From positions 1-60,306 of IMG/VR virus record IMGVR_UViG_3300030406_001449: DNA of 60,306 bases; one strand, 5' to 3'. The DNA comes from a virus. The notes under the pieces are model-generated. The model was not told the DNA's origin, did no database searches, and worked only from the letters and a program-made list of their open reading frames with translations. Shown here in pieces: positions 41,148 through 49,215 of this stretch; the first letter of the stretch is position 1, and the number at the start of each line of letters is the position of its first letter. The translations under genes were made by a program, and so were the position numbers.

Positions 41148-41431
41148 TGGCTGTCCGTAAGACTAAAAAAGGTCTTGCTTTAAAAAGATGGTTTAAGGAA
41201 GACTGGAAAGATGTAAGAACAGGCAAAGCCTGTGGTCGTCAAAAAGGTGAGAAACGTGGTACACCTTATTGCAGACCTAGTAAACGAGTGTCAAGTAAAA
41301 CTCCTAAGACATCAGGAGAAATGACGGCAGCTCAAAAAAGGAAGCGTATTGCTCAAAAGAAAAGACTTGGGCAACCAGCTGGTAAGCCACGTAGAGTACA
41401 GGCAGTTAGAAGGAAGAAGAGGAAAACATAA
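41147..41431 (+). CDS. Basic protein with WFKEDWKDVRTGKACGR motif, 94 aa
   Basis: N-terminal LKRWFKEDWKDVRTGKACGR, then KGEKRGTPYCRPSKRVSSKT, a small conserved Cys-containing module known from several marine phage proteins; the C-terminal half is a Lys/Arg tail. Start and stop overlap neighbours by one base. Role unknown. Confidence 0.85.
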   Translation: MAVRKTKKGLALKRWFKEDWKDVRTGKACGRQKGEKRGTPYCRPSKRVSSKTPKTSGEMTAAQKRKRIAQKKRLGQPAGKPRRVQAVRRKKRKT

Positions 41432-41958
41432 TGAGAAAGAAAATTAAAAAAGCCGTTGGTGGAACTGTAGAAAGCAAAAATTACTATTCAGGTTTTAGGT
41501 TGCAAGATGGTAAACCAGTCATTTTTTCTCGAGAGGGTATGATTAGCGATATACAAGCTGATGAAATAGCTGACTTAGAATTATACAAAAAAGCAATGAT
41601 TAAGCGACATAATGATACAAACTATGAAAATCAATTAACAAAAGCAATCGGTGAAGCAAATTTAAAAGAAAGGTTAAAAAGATTAGATAGAGAAATTGAT
41701 GCTAAAAAAGCAGGTATGACAGCTACATCTATATACCCATTTGAAAACCCTATTCCAACTTTACAAGGTACTGTACAAGACAAAAAAACTAAGAAAGAAA
41801 CAGATAAATATTTAAGGAAACAAAAAAATATTAGAGCATTAAAATCATTAGGTAAAAATACTACTAAAAAGAAAGCAGGTGGTAGGGTTAAAAAAGTCAA
41901 AGCCCATCGTGGTGATGGGATTGCTAAACGTGGTAGAACAAGAGGAAGGATAGTATAA
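41431..41958 (+). CDS. Basic protein with duplicated C-terminal tail, 175 aa
   Basis: Residues 1-140 are charged and helical with SIYPFENPIPTLQ. The end VKAHRGDGIAKRGRTRGRIV is identical to that of the next gene and encoded by a 99-bp direct repeat. The two genes may have arisen by partial duplication or gained the same tail. One-base overlap at each end. Confidence 0.8.
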   Translation: MRKKIKKAVGGTVESKNYYSGFRLQDGKPVIFSREGMISDIQADEIADLELYKKAMIKRHNDTNYENQLTKAIGEANLKERLKRLDREIDAKKAGMTATSIYPFENPIPTLQGTVQDKKTKKETDKYLRKQKNIRALKSLGKNTTKKKAGGRVKKVKAHRGDGIAKRGRTRGRIV

Positions 41959-41963
41959 TGGCA
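41865..41963 (+). repeat. 99-bp direct repeat, copy A
   Basis: Runs from the tail of the 175-residue gene into the start of the next. 97 of 99 bases match the copy at 42197-42295. Confidence 0.9.
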
Positions 41964-42290
41964 TCATTAAAAAGTAGAGAAAAAGAAAATAAAAAGAAAG
42001 CTTTAAAAAAATTTGAAGAAATAGACCCAACTACTGGGAGAATGAGAGGGTATGATATGCAACGAGATGCATTTGGTCCTGGTTCATTAGTAGAATCAGA
42101 AACAAAACTTCCTAAATTTTTTAAGTTTATTCCAGATGCTTTTCAAGTAGAGAAATTTTTACAAGAAAAAGTTAAACCAAAAATTAAAAAGAAAATTAAA
42201 AAGAAAGCAGGTGGTAGGGTTAAAAAAGTAAAAGCCCATCGTGGTGATGGAATTGCTAAACGTGGTAGAACAAGAGGAAGGATAGTATAA
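41958..42290 (+). CDS. Basic protein with duplicated C-terminal tail, 110 aa
   Basis: Begins MASLKSREKENKKKALKKFE, helical and basic, with PKFFKFIPDAFQVEKF in the middle, ending in the same RGDGIAKRGRTRGRIV tail as the preceding gene. The bodies differ; only the tail is shared. Its stop overlaps the next start by one base. Confidence 0.8.
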   Translation: MASLKSREKENKKKALKKFEEIDPTTGRMRGYDMQRDAFGPGSLVESETKLPKFFKFIPDAFQVEKFLQEKVKPKIKKKIKKKAGGRVKKVKAHRGDGIAKRGRTRGRIV

Positions 42291-42295
42291 TGGCA
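42197..42295 (+). repeat. 99-bp direct repeat, copy B
   Basis: Second copy, offset 332 bases from copy A, with two base differences. One difference is silent within the tail codons by inspection, keeping the same peptide. Confidence 0.9.
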
Positions 42296-42970
42296 GTATC
42301 AGGAACAACAACGTTTGATTTAGATTTAAATAATATTGTAGAGGAAGCATTTGAAAGATGTGGTTCTGAGTTGCGTACAGGATATGACCTACGTACAGCT
42401 CGTAGAAGTCTAAATCTACTTACTGCAGAGTGGGCTAATCGTGGTGTTAATCTTTGGACTATTGAAGAGGCTAATGTATCTTTAACTGAAGGTACTATAA
42501 CTTATAATCTTCCAGCTGATACTATTGATTTACTTGAACAAGTAATTAGAACAGGCACAGGCACAAATCAACAAGACCTTACTATTAACAGAATATCAGC
42601 AAGCACTTATGCAAGTATACCTAGTAAAAATCTTACAGGTAGACCTAATCAAGTATGGATAAATAGACAAGCAGCACAACCGAATATAAATGTATGGCCA
42701 ACTCCAGAGGATGATAGTTATACATTTGTGTATTGGGCACTTAAAAGAATTGATGATGCGGGTAATGGTGTGAACACACAAGATATACCGTTTAGATTTT
42801 TACCATGTTTGATAGCAGGACTTGCTTATTATTTAAGTTTAAAAATACCTCAAGCAGGTGATAGGATTCAGTTTTTAAAAGGAGAGTATGAAGAACAGTG
42901 GGCATTAGCCTCTACTGAAGATAGAGAAAAAGCTGACCTTAGAATAGTTCCACGTAGACAACACATATAG
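42290..42970 (+). CDS. Head-tail adaptor / gp4-like connector protein, 226 aa
   Basis: MAVSGTTTFDLDLNNIVEEA, then FERCGSELRTGYDLRTARRS, LLTAEWANRGVNLWTIEE and LPADTIDLLEQVIR, the pattern of phage head-to-tail adaptor proteins (P22 gp4-like or related). Forms the ring below the portal. The end is SLKIPQAGDRIQFLKGEYEE. The position after head genes and before other connector genes supports it. Confidence 0.85.
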   Translation: MAVSGTTTFDLDLNNIVEEAFERCGSELRTGYDLRTARRSLNLLTAEWANRGVNLWTIEEANVSLTEGTITYNLPADTIDLLEQVIRTGTGTNQQDLTINRISASTYASIPSKNLTGRPNQVWINRQAAQPNINVWPTPEDDSYTFVYWALKRIDDAGNGVNTQDIPFRFLPCLIAGLAYYLSLKIPQAGDRIQFLKGEYEEQWALASTEDREKADLRIVPRRQHI

Positions 42971-42980
42971 GAGATAAGAT

Positions 42981-43148
42981 ATGAAGAAAAAAACTAAAGC
43001 TGAGGCTAATTTTAAACCACACATGATGTATGATAAAAAGTCAGGTAAAGGTGTAAGAGCAGGGACTTTTAAGAGACATTTGGACTTGAAAAAGAAAGGT
43101 TATGGTCATACTAAACCTAAGAAAAAAACTGTTAAAAAGAGGAAATAA
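42981..43148 (+). CDS. Small basic protein, 55 aa
   Basis: MKKKTKAEANFKPHMMYDKK, then SGKGVRAGTFKRHLDLKKKG and a Lys-rich end. The MMYDKKSGKG...HL pattern recurs in marine phage small proteins. GGAGATAAGAT precedes the ATG; the stop is followed at once by the next ATG (TAAATG). Fits the basic-protein run. Confidence 0.75.
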   Translation: MKKKTKAEANFKPHMMYDKKSGKGVRAGTFKRHLDLKKKGYGHTKPKKKTVKKRK

Positions 43149-43499
43149 ATGAGTAAGTACGCTTCAGCAAAATATACTATTGCCGAGTGCGACAGATGTG
43201 GCTTTCGTTATAAGTTAAACGAACTAAAAGACTTATTTATAAGAACCACAGAAACCAATATAAAAGTTTGTAAAGAGTGTTGGGAACCAGACCATCCACA
43301 GAACATGCAAGGTATGTACCCTGTAGATGACCCACAAGCAGTAAAAGACCCAAGACCTGATAGAAACCTAGAAGAACAAAGGAATTATCAATATGGGTTT
43401 GATCCAGTAGGATTAAATAATCCTTTAAATTTAGAGGGATTAGTAGATAATTTAGAAAGTAATGGCCAAATAGGGTCAGTAACTATTACAACAACTTAG
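43149..43499 (+). CDS. Zinc-finger-type protein, 116 aa
   Basis: Two Cys pairs, CDRCGFRYK near residue 14-22 and KVCKECWEPDHPQ near 43-55, make a zinc ribbon; the rest is Asn/Pro/Asp-rich. This fold with CWEPDHPQ is common near connector genes in marine phages. May be a minor virion or assembly protein; role unknown. Confidence 0.8.
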   Translation: MSKYASAKYTIAECDRCGFRYKLNELKDLFIRTTETNIKVCKECWEPDHPQNMQGMYPVDDPQAVKDPRPDRNLEEQRNYQYGFDPVGLNNPLNLEGLVDNLESNGQIGSVTITTT

Positions 43500-43505
43500 G
43501 AGTAA

Positions 43506-43676
43506 ATGATGAACAAAGATAGAAAAGGTGTAAAACCAACCTATAAACAACCAGAAAATGTACCTGTGCCTAATACAGGTGGTTATCCTGAAAAGGATGT
43601 AAAGACTGAAGGTGTGGTTACTCGTGGTAACGGAGCAGCTACAAAAGGAACTAAAGCTAGAGGACCAATGGCATAA
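43506..43676 (+). CDS. Small protein ending RGNGAATKGTKARGPMA, 56 aa
   Basis: Starts MMNKDRKGVKPTYKQPENVP; Pro/Asn/Lys-rich and probably disordered, with the tail VTRGNGAATKGTKARGPMA. The tail is a looser version of the RGDGIA...RG tail of three nearby genes. AGGAGTAA before the ATG; the stop overlaps the next ATG (TAATG). Confidence 0.75.
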   Translation: MMNKDRKGVKPTYKQPENVPVPNTGGYPEKDVKTEGVVTRGNGAATKGTKARGPMA

Positions 43677-44317
43677 TGACATATACCGAGTTAGTAGCAG
43701 CAATAAAATCATACACAGAGAATGATTATACAACCACAGATGTTAATACGTTTATTAAGAATGCTGAACAACGTATATTTAATACTGTGCAGTTACCTGA
43801 CTTACGTAAGAATGTAACAGGCACAATGACATCAGGTAACAAATATTTTTCCCTACCTAGTGATTGGTTAGCTACTTTTAGTATTGCTGTTATAAATACT
43901 GATAACGAATACACTTATCTTTTAAACAAAGATGTTAATTTTATTAGGGAAGCTTTTCCTGATACTGATTCGGGATTCTTTGGGAAACCTGAATATTATG
44001 GTATATTTGATGATGAAACAATGATTTTAGGACCAACACCTAATGCTAATTACAGTTCTGAGTTACACTATTACTATTATCCACAAAGTATTGTTACTGC
44101 TGGTAATACTTGGTTGGGCGACAATTTCGATACTGCATTGTTCTATGGTGCATTATTGGAAGCAGCTGCGTTTATGAAAGAAGAACCAGATGTGGTCACA
44201 CAGTACACAGCAAGGTATAATGAAGTTATGCAGTTATTACAAAATTTAAGTGATGGTAAGAATAGACGTGATTCTTACAGAAGCGGACAAGAGAGGATAT
44301 CAGTAAAGAATGGATAA
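43676..44317 (+). CDS. Second head-tail connector / adaptor protein, 213 aa
   Basis: MTYTELVAAIKSYTENDYTT, then DVNTFIKNAEQRIFNTVQLP, FSLPSDWLATFSI and ALLEAAAFMKEEPDVVTQY. This fits phage adaptor proteins that fill the portal-to-tail gap. It overlaps the next gene by 8 bases. Exact family is uncertain, role fairly likely. Confidence 0.8.
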   Translation: MTYTELVAAIKSYTENDYTTTDVNTFIKNAEQRIFNTVQLPDLRKNVTGTMTSGNKYFSLPSDWLATFSIAVINTDNEYTYLLNKDVNFIREAFPDTDSGFFGKPEYYGIFDDETMILGPTPNANYSSELHYYYYPQSIVTAGNTWLGDNFDTALFYGALLEAAAFMKEEPDVVTQYTARYNEVMQLLQNLSDGKNRRDSYRSGQERISVKNG

Positions 44318-44597
44318 TAGAGCAGAGATAAAACAGGGTGTTGACTATGATGTACAAACCACATCATTTGGTGGTATGACACCAGAACAAGTAGCAGAGT
44401 TAGCTCTTGCTAAAATAATTTATGTGGGTCAAGATGCTAACCCTTTATTGAAAGAACAAGCACTAGCCTACAAAGACAACATTAGGCAAGTTCTAGTGTA
44501 TTATATGAAACAGGCTATAAAGTCTAATCATACAACCATAGCGGATAAACTGCATAAGGCAGGGCATTCAGAATTAACTAAACTTTTGGAGATATAA
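44310..44597 (+). CDS. Conserved small helical protein, 95 aa
   Basis: Contains FGGMTPEQVAELALAKIIYV, LLKEQALAYKDNIRQVLVYY and AIKSNHTTIADKLHKAGHSE, a pattern common next to tail-fibre genes of marine phages. Helical, soluble. Function unknown; may be a chaperone or minor structural protein. Confidence 0.8.
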   Translation: MDNRAEIKQGVDYDVQTTSFGGMTPEQVAELALAKIIYVGQDANPLLKEQALAYKDNIRQVLVYYMKQAIKSNHTTIADKLHKAGHSELTKLLEI

Positions 44598-44598
44598 A

Positions 44599-45045
44599 AT
44601 GGCAATTTCACAAGCGATGTGTACTTCATTTAAAGTTGAGTTGTTGAATGGTATTCATGCGTTTAGCACAACAGTAGCTCGTGGTGACACATCTGCTGAT
44701 AGTTTTAAATTAGCATTATATACTTCATCAGCTTCTTTAGGTGCTGGTACCACAGCATATACAACTTCTAACGAAGTTTCAGGGACAGGATATACAGCAG
44801 CAGGTGCAGCACTTACTGCAGTGGCTCCTACATCTTCTGGAACTACAGCGATTTTAGATTTTAATGATTTGACGTTTTCAACGGCTACAATTACAGCTCG
44901 TGGTGCGTTAATTTATAACGACACACAAAGTGACAAGGCAGTTGCGGTGTTAGATTTTGGTGGTGATAAAACATCTACAGCGGGAGACTTTACCATAGTA
45001 TTCCCTACAGCTGATGCCTCTAATGCGATCATACGTATAGCTTAG
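44599..45045 (+). CDS. Beta-rich tail-associated protein, 148 aa
   Basis: MAISQAMCTSFKVELLNGIH, then AFSTTVARGDTSADSFKLAL and GALIYNDTQSDKAVAVLDFG. A widespread phage structural module rich in Thr, Ser, Ala and Gly. Starts 1 base after the preceding stop. Likely part of the tail or fibre base. Confidence 0.8.
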   Translation: MAISQAMCTSFKVELLNGIHAFSTTVARGDTSADSFKLALYTSSASLGAGTTAYTTSNEVSGTGYTAAGAALTAVAPTSSGTTAILDFNDLTFSTATITARGALIYNDTQSDKAVAVLDFGGDKTSTAGDFTIVFPTADASNAIIRIA

Positions 45046-45057
45046 AAGAGGTGTTGA

Positions 45058-45570
45058 ATGGCACTTGTTGTAAACGACAGAGTCAAAGAGACTACTACAA
45101 CCACAGGGACAGGGACAGTCACTTTAGCTGGTGCTGTATCTGGATTTGAAACTTTTGCTGCTGGTATAGGAAACAGTAATACTACATATTATTGTATTCA
45201 ACTAGGGTCAGAGTTTGAGGTAGGATTAGGTACATTATCAAGTGACAGTTCAACTCTAGCTCGTACTACAGTTATATCAAGTTCTAACAGTGATAGTGCT
45301 GTTAACTTTTCTGCAGGAGCCAAATTTGTATTCTGTACGTTACCTGCTAGTAAAACTCCTATATTAGACGCAAGCGGAGATGTTACACTTTCTGGAACCT
45401 TATCGGCTAGAGAATTAGAATCCTCTAATGGTATAATTGCAAACAATGAAACAGTTAGTGCTAATTATACTTTTCCTACAAACTATAATGCTATGAGTGT
45501 AGGACCAATAACAATAGCAAGTGGAGTAACAGTAACCGTCCCTAGTGGACAAAGATGGGTGATATTATGA
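45058..45570 (+). CDS. Tail-fibre N-terminal type protein, 170 aa
   Basis: MALVVNDRVKETTTTTGTGT, then VTLAGAVSGFETFAAGIGNS and TTYYCIQLGSEFEVGLGTL, a sequence pattern frequently seen at the N-terminus of phage tail fibres, where it attaches to the tail. Ends in a strand VTVPSGQRWVIL. The next gene could be the distal part, since the two overlap by 4 bases. Confidence 0.85.
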   Translation: MALVVNDRVKETTTTTGTGTVTLAGAVSGFETFAAGIGNSNTTYYCIQLGSEFEVGLGTLSSDSSTLARTTVISSSNSDSAVNFSAGAKFVFCTLPASKTPILDASGDVTLSGTLSARELESSNGIIANNETVSANYTFPTNYNAMSVGPITIASGVTVTVPSGQRWVIL

Positions 45571-46265
45571 CATGTAAAATTAATGCAGATACAAGTGATG
45601 GACTAAAATTAGAATCAGATACAAGTGGGTCTATAGATATACAATCAGGGGGTAATACTGATATATCTTTTTCTGCAAACGCTTTAAATATTAAATCTGG
45701 CACCACTTTAACTATTGATTCAGGTGCAACTATCACTAATAGTGGTACAGCGAATGGATTTGTAGGTAAAGTAAAACAAGTGGTACATGCTTCAGATGCA
45801 ACTTTATATGCGATTAGTGTAACAAATGCAACATCAGACCACGCAGGTAGTATTGCCTATTCAATAACACCAACATCTTCATCGAATGATATAATGATAC
45901 ATTTTACTATACCTCAAGTTAAACAAACACAACATGCAGGATTAAGGGTAAGATTGTATAGACAAATTGGTGGCGGTGGATATTCACATGTAACAGGTTT
46001 ATCTGGCACAGCTTCAAGTAATAAACAAGCTGCATTATTTGGTAACTATGATACTAATGGAGATGGCAATAGGTCAGCAACAACTATAACTGGAACAGTG
46101 GTAGATAGTCCTAGCACAACTTCACAAGTGGATTATAAATTTTATTTTGGTACTGGAGACGGTTCTTCTGCAGGACCTATTTATGTAAATCGTACACAAA
46201 ATGATACTGACCTTAGTTATACCAATAGAACAAGAACACATGTAGCTTTAGTGGAGATTGAATAA
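45567..46265 (+). CDS. Distal tail-fibre protein, 232 aa
   Basis: I prefer ATG 45567 (overlap TATGA) over ATG 45555, though either could be used. The first 65 residues have a Ser/Thr/Asp beta repeat (SDTSGSIDIQSGGNTDISFS), then a C-terminal beta-sandwich (LRVRLYRQIGGGGYSHVTG and RTHVALVEIE), like receptor-facing tips. Function: host recognition (inferred). Confidence 0.8.
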   Translation: MTCKINADTSDGLKLESDTSGSIDIQSGGNTDISFSANALNIKSGTTLTIDSGATITNSGTANGFVGKVKQVVHASDATLYAISVTNATSDHAGSIAYSITPTSSSNDIMIHFTIPQVKQTQHAGLRVRLYRQIGGGGYSHVTGLSGTASSNKQAALFGNYDTNGDGNRSATTITGTVVDSPSTTSQVDYKFYFGTGDGSSAGPIYVNRTQNDTDLSYTNRTRTHVALVEIE

Positions 46266-46573
46266 TGACAGTCAACGTAGAACCAGGAAAAGATATATTA
46301 TCAGCTATACTAGCCATAGATGCTAATGCAGTATGCACTGTAAAAAATGAAGATATTGATGACATTGAGTGGACAACTACTCCTATAGCTAAAGCTGATA
46401 TTCAAGCAAAGATAGCAGAGCTATCGACTGCTTATGATAATCTTGAGTATGCAAGAAAACGTAAAGTTGAATATCCAGCTATAGAAGAACAGCTAGATAA
46501 AATTTATAATGATGGTATTGACGCTTGGAAAGCAGACATCAAAGCAATCAAAGACAAGTATCCAAAGGAGTAG
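46265..46573 (+). CDS. XkdW-like / fibre assembly protein, 102 aa
   Basis: Ends with RKVEYPAIEEQLDKIYNDGI, DAWKADIKAIKDKYPKE, a strongly repeated pattern in phage proteins of the XkdW type found with fibres. N-terminal part has WTTTPIAKADIQAKIAELS. Possible fibre chaperone or small tail protein. One-base overlap with the preceding gene. Confidence 0.8.
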   Translation: MTVNVEPGKDILSAILAIDANAVCTVKNEDIDDIEWTTTPIAKADIQAKIAELSTAYDNLEYARKRKVEYPAIEEQLDKIYNDGIDAWKADIKAIKDKYPKE

Positions 46574-46576
46574 ATT

Positions 46577-47692
46577 ATGGCACTAACATTACATGGCACA
46601 GTAGCAGATAACACCGTAGTTTTAGATAGACAAAATTCTAAGCCTATTATCATCAATGGTGGTATGACTGTAGCTCAAAGAGGGACATCACATACTGGAC
46701 ATACTGGCTCTGATTATACCTTAGATAGAATGTATGTCAGAATGAGTAGTGCAGGTACTTGGACTATCACACAAGATACAGATGTTCCCACAGGATATGG
46801 TTTTACAAATTCTTTAAAAATGGATTGTACAACTGCGAATTCAAGTTTAGATGCTGGAGATTTTATATTTTTGAATATTCGTTTTGAAAAACAAGACATG
46901 CGTATATTTAATAAAGGAACATCTGATGCTAAAAAAATTACTGTTGCTGCATGGGTAAAATCACCAACAACTGGCACTCATGTTGTAGGACTTTATGATG
47001 CAAATAGTTCAACCAATCGTTATTGTATGCAAACTTACACAATTAGTTCAGCCAACACTTGGACAAAAGCCATAGTTACTTTTCCTGCTGATACAGGAGG
47101 TGATGAAATGGGTACAGATAATACTCATGGCATGAATTTACAATTTTGGTTTGCTGCTGGGTCAAATTATTCTAGTGGAAGTGCCGCAACTGCATGGGAA
47201 AATTATACAGCAGCTAATCAAGCTGTTGGTCAAGTAAATTGTAGCAGTAGCACAGATAACAATATATTGATTACTGGTATACAAATGGAAGTAGGCGAGT
47301 TTGATGCGGACAGCATACCACCTTTTCAACATGAGTTGTTTGGTGATAGTTTGTTTAGATGTCAAAGGTATTATTGGCAAGAATTAAATGACACAGGTGG
47401 TGATAAATATTCGTCTATTGGTTTAGCTCAAGGTTCAGGCAGAGCTTATGCAGTTTGGCAAATTAATGAAATGAGAACAGCTCCAACTGTAACAGTATCT
47501 GCTGTAGGTGGTTTTAAACCTTTGAATGGTGCTGGTGCACCTCAAGCAGCTTTTACGAGTATATTTTCAGCAACATCTACAAAAACAACGGCATTTTTAG
47601 ACATACAAGGTTCATCAGGATTGACTTCTGGACAAGCTTGTCCTGTTGGTATGACTGATGGCAATTCATTGAGGGCATCAGCAGAATTATGA
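46577..47692 (+). CDS. Receptor-binding tail fibre / adhesin, 371 aa
   Basis: Opens MALTLHGTVADNTVVLDRQN, then SKPIIINGGMTVAQRGTSHT and a beta-sandwich like carbohydrate-binding modules (WTITQDTDVPTGYGFTNSLK). Near residue 265 FGDSLFRCQRYYWQ is the CQRYY segment frequent in phage receptor-binding proteins. The end is strand-rich. Likely determines host range; no sugar is shown. Confidence 0.85.
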   Translation: MALTLHGTVADNTVVLDRQNSKPIIINGGMTVAQRGTSHTGHTGSDYTLDRMYVRMSSAGTWTITQDTDVPTGYGFTNSLKMDCTTANSSLDAGDFIFLNIRFEKQDMRIFNKGTSDAKKITVAAWVKSPTTGTHVVGLYDANSSTNRYCMQTYTISSANTWTKAIVTFPADTGGDEMGTDNTHGMNLQFWFAAGSNYSSGSAATAWENYTAANQAVGQVNCSSSTDNNILITGIQMEVGEFDADSIPPFQHELFGDSLFRCQRYYWQELNDTGGDKYSSIGLAQGSGRAYAVWQINEMRTAPTVTVSAVGGFKPLNGAGAPQAAFTSIFSATSTKTTAFLDIQGSSGLTSGQACPVGMTDGNSLRASAEL

Positions 47693-47874
47693 TTGATATA
47701 ACTAACATAAAAACAGTAAAAAAAATTCTAACCTTGAGTGGTGATGAAGCTAATTTAGAAGTTACTCTTAAAGACGATACAAAAGCGTATGTACCTAAAG
47801 TAACAGATAATACAGACTACCAAGCAATACTAGAATGGGTAGCAGACGGTAACACGATAGCGGAGGCAGACTAA
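47689..47874 (+). CDS. Small fibre-associated protein, 61 aa
   Basis: MIDITNIKTVKKILTLSGDE, ends with NTDYQAILEWVADGNTIAEA, a pattern common in small phage tail genes placed beside fibre genes. Overlaps both neighbours (ATGA and TAATG types). Function unknown. Confidence 0.75.
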   Translation: MIDITNIKTVKKILTLSGDEANLEVTLKDDTKAYVPKVTDNTDYQAILEWVADGNTIAEAD

Positions 47875-48437
47875 TGCCATTAGTAATTAAAGGAAGTAGT
47901 TCAGGACAAGTAACAGTTGATGTACCAGCAGCTGCAGGTACTAATACTTTAACTGTTCCAGCGGAAACAGGAACGGTGGTTACAAAAGATTCAAACGGCA
48001 TTATGGTAAATGCAACACAACCAGCGTTTAGCGTTACACCATCTTCAGACCAAGACAATGCTACGGGTGGAGGCACAGCTGCTACAGTAGTATTTGGTAC
48101 AGAAATTTTTGATAAAAATGGTGATTTTGCTAGCAATACTTTTACTGCTCCTGTAACTGGAACATATTTTTTAAATGCTATTGTTAAATGTCATGACCAC
48201 ACAACAGGTATGACCACAGGGCGTATGACTATTGTAACAAGTAATCGTTCATATTTACATGAGTTTGACCCAGCAGAAAATATATCTGGTTCTGGAGAAG
48301 GCACTTTTGCAGTAACAGCAGTTGCAGACATGGACGCTGCAGATACAGCAACAGTAGTGTTCCAAATATATGATGCTACAGATGTGGTTGATATTGCAGC
48401 GGCAAATACAACCTTTCAAGGATTTTTATTAGGGTAA
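47874..48437 (+). CDS. C1q/TNF-like fibre tip protein, 187 aa
   Basis: A Val/Thr/Ala-rich N-terminal part (SGQVTVDVPAAAGTNTLTVP) leads into a C1q-like jellyroll: FDKNGDFASNTFTAPVTGTY, FLNAIVKCHDHTTGM, and TTFQGFLLG at the end. C1q-like domains trimerise and bind ligands, so this is a probable receptor-binding module. Domain recognition is by pattern. Confidence 0.8.
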   Translation: MPLVIKGSSSGQVTVDVPAAAGTNTLTVPAETGTVVTKDSNGIMVNATQPAFSVTPSSDQDNATGGGTAATVVFGTEIFDKNGDFASNTFTAPVTGTYFLNAIVKCHDHTTGMTTGRMTIVTSNRSYLHEFDPAENISGSGEGTFAVTAVADMDAADTATVVFQIYDATDVVDIAAANTTFQGFLLG

Positions 48438-48441
48438 AATT

Positions 48442-48705
48442 ATGGCAATAACGTTAACAGATAAACAAACTAAAGTATTACGACATGTAGTTATAGATGC
48501 AGAAAGCTGGGTACAACACGCTGAAGCTAAGTTTGGAACAGAGATTGCAACTACTATGCTAGAACAAAAAGTAGCAAGACATGAAGCTGACTACGATGCT
48601 AAAGTTGCAGCAGGTAGTTACAAAGATAGATTAGATAGAGAGATAGACGCAGAAAATATCAGTAGCGAGAAAACTAAACTACAAGCAATAAAAGATGCGA
48701 GGTAA
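48442..48705 (+). CDS. Small helical protein, 87 aa
   Basis: MAITLTDKQTKVLRHVVIDA, then ESWVQHAEAKFGTEIATTML; fully helical and charged. Similar small helical proteins accompany phage fibre genes. No catalytic motif. Four bases after the fibre-tip gene. Confidence 0.75.
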   Translation: MAITLTDKQTKVLRHVVIDAESWVQHAEAKFGTEIATTMLEQKVARHEADYDAKVAAGSYKDRLDREIDAENISSEKTKLQAIKDAR

Positions 48706-48708
48706 TTT

Positions 48709-49215
48709 ATGCAATTTAGACATGCTTTTTTAATATTATTCACAGCGTGGCTACTTTTGTATGTTACTGATAGTTTTGGAGCAGATACAACCATACGTTA
48801 TAAAGACCAACCACCGCCTTCAGCTATAGCACCATCGTTATCTATCGGTAGTGGTAGTGATGTTTGTATAGTGGTGAGAACAGGAGCGATTGGTACAGGA
48901 ATATTCTCTGGTTCTTTTGCAACTCATGTGATTGATAAAAACTGTGAAAGAATTAAATTAAGCAGAAGTCTTGCTCAACTTGGACTTAAGGTATCAGCTA
49001 CAAGTATCTTATGCCAAGACGATAGAGTTTTTACAGCCATGCTTGCTGCAGGAAGCCCGTGTCCTATAGATGGATTAGTGGGTAAAGAAGCGAAAGCTAA
49101 ATATTTAGAACTAGGGATTATAGATGAGAACAATAATATTGTGGGCTCTCGTGATGCTCTTCGCATCAACATTAGCCAGCCACGCAGACACGACTACGGA
49201 CAACCTACTCAATAA
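48709..49215 (+). CDS. Exported protein with signal peptide, 168 aa
   Basis: MQFRHAFLILFTAWLLLYVT is a typical Sec signal, cleavage likely after DSFGA. The mature part has four Cys (DVCIVV, KNCERI, ILCQDD, SPCPID), possibly two disulfides formed in the periplasm. The gene's last 92 bases overlap the next gene in another frame. Rare to find in a fibre block; may act at the host envelope. Family not recognised. Confidence 0.75.
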   Translation: MQFRHAFLILFTAWLLLYVTDSFGADTTIRYKDQPPPSAIAPSLSIGSGSDVCIVVRTGAIGTGIFSGSFATHVIDKNCERIKLSRSLAQLGLKVSATSILCQDDRVFTAMLAAGSPCPIDGLVGKEAKAKYLELGIIDENNNIVGSRDALRINISQPRRHDYGQPTQ

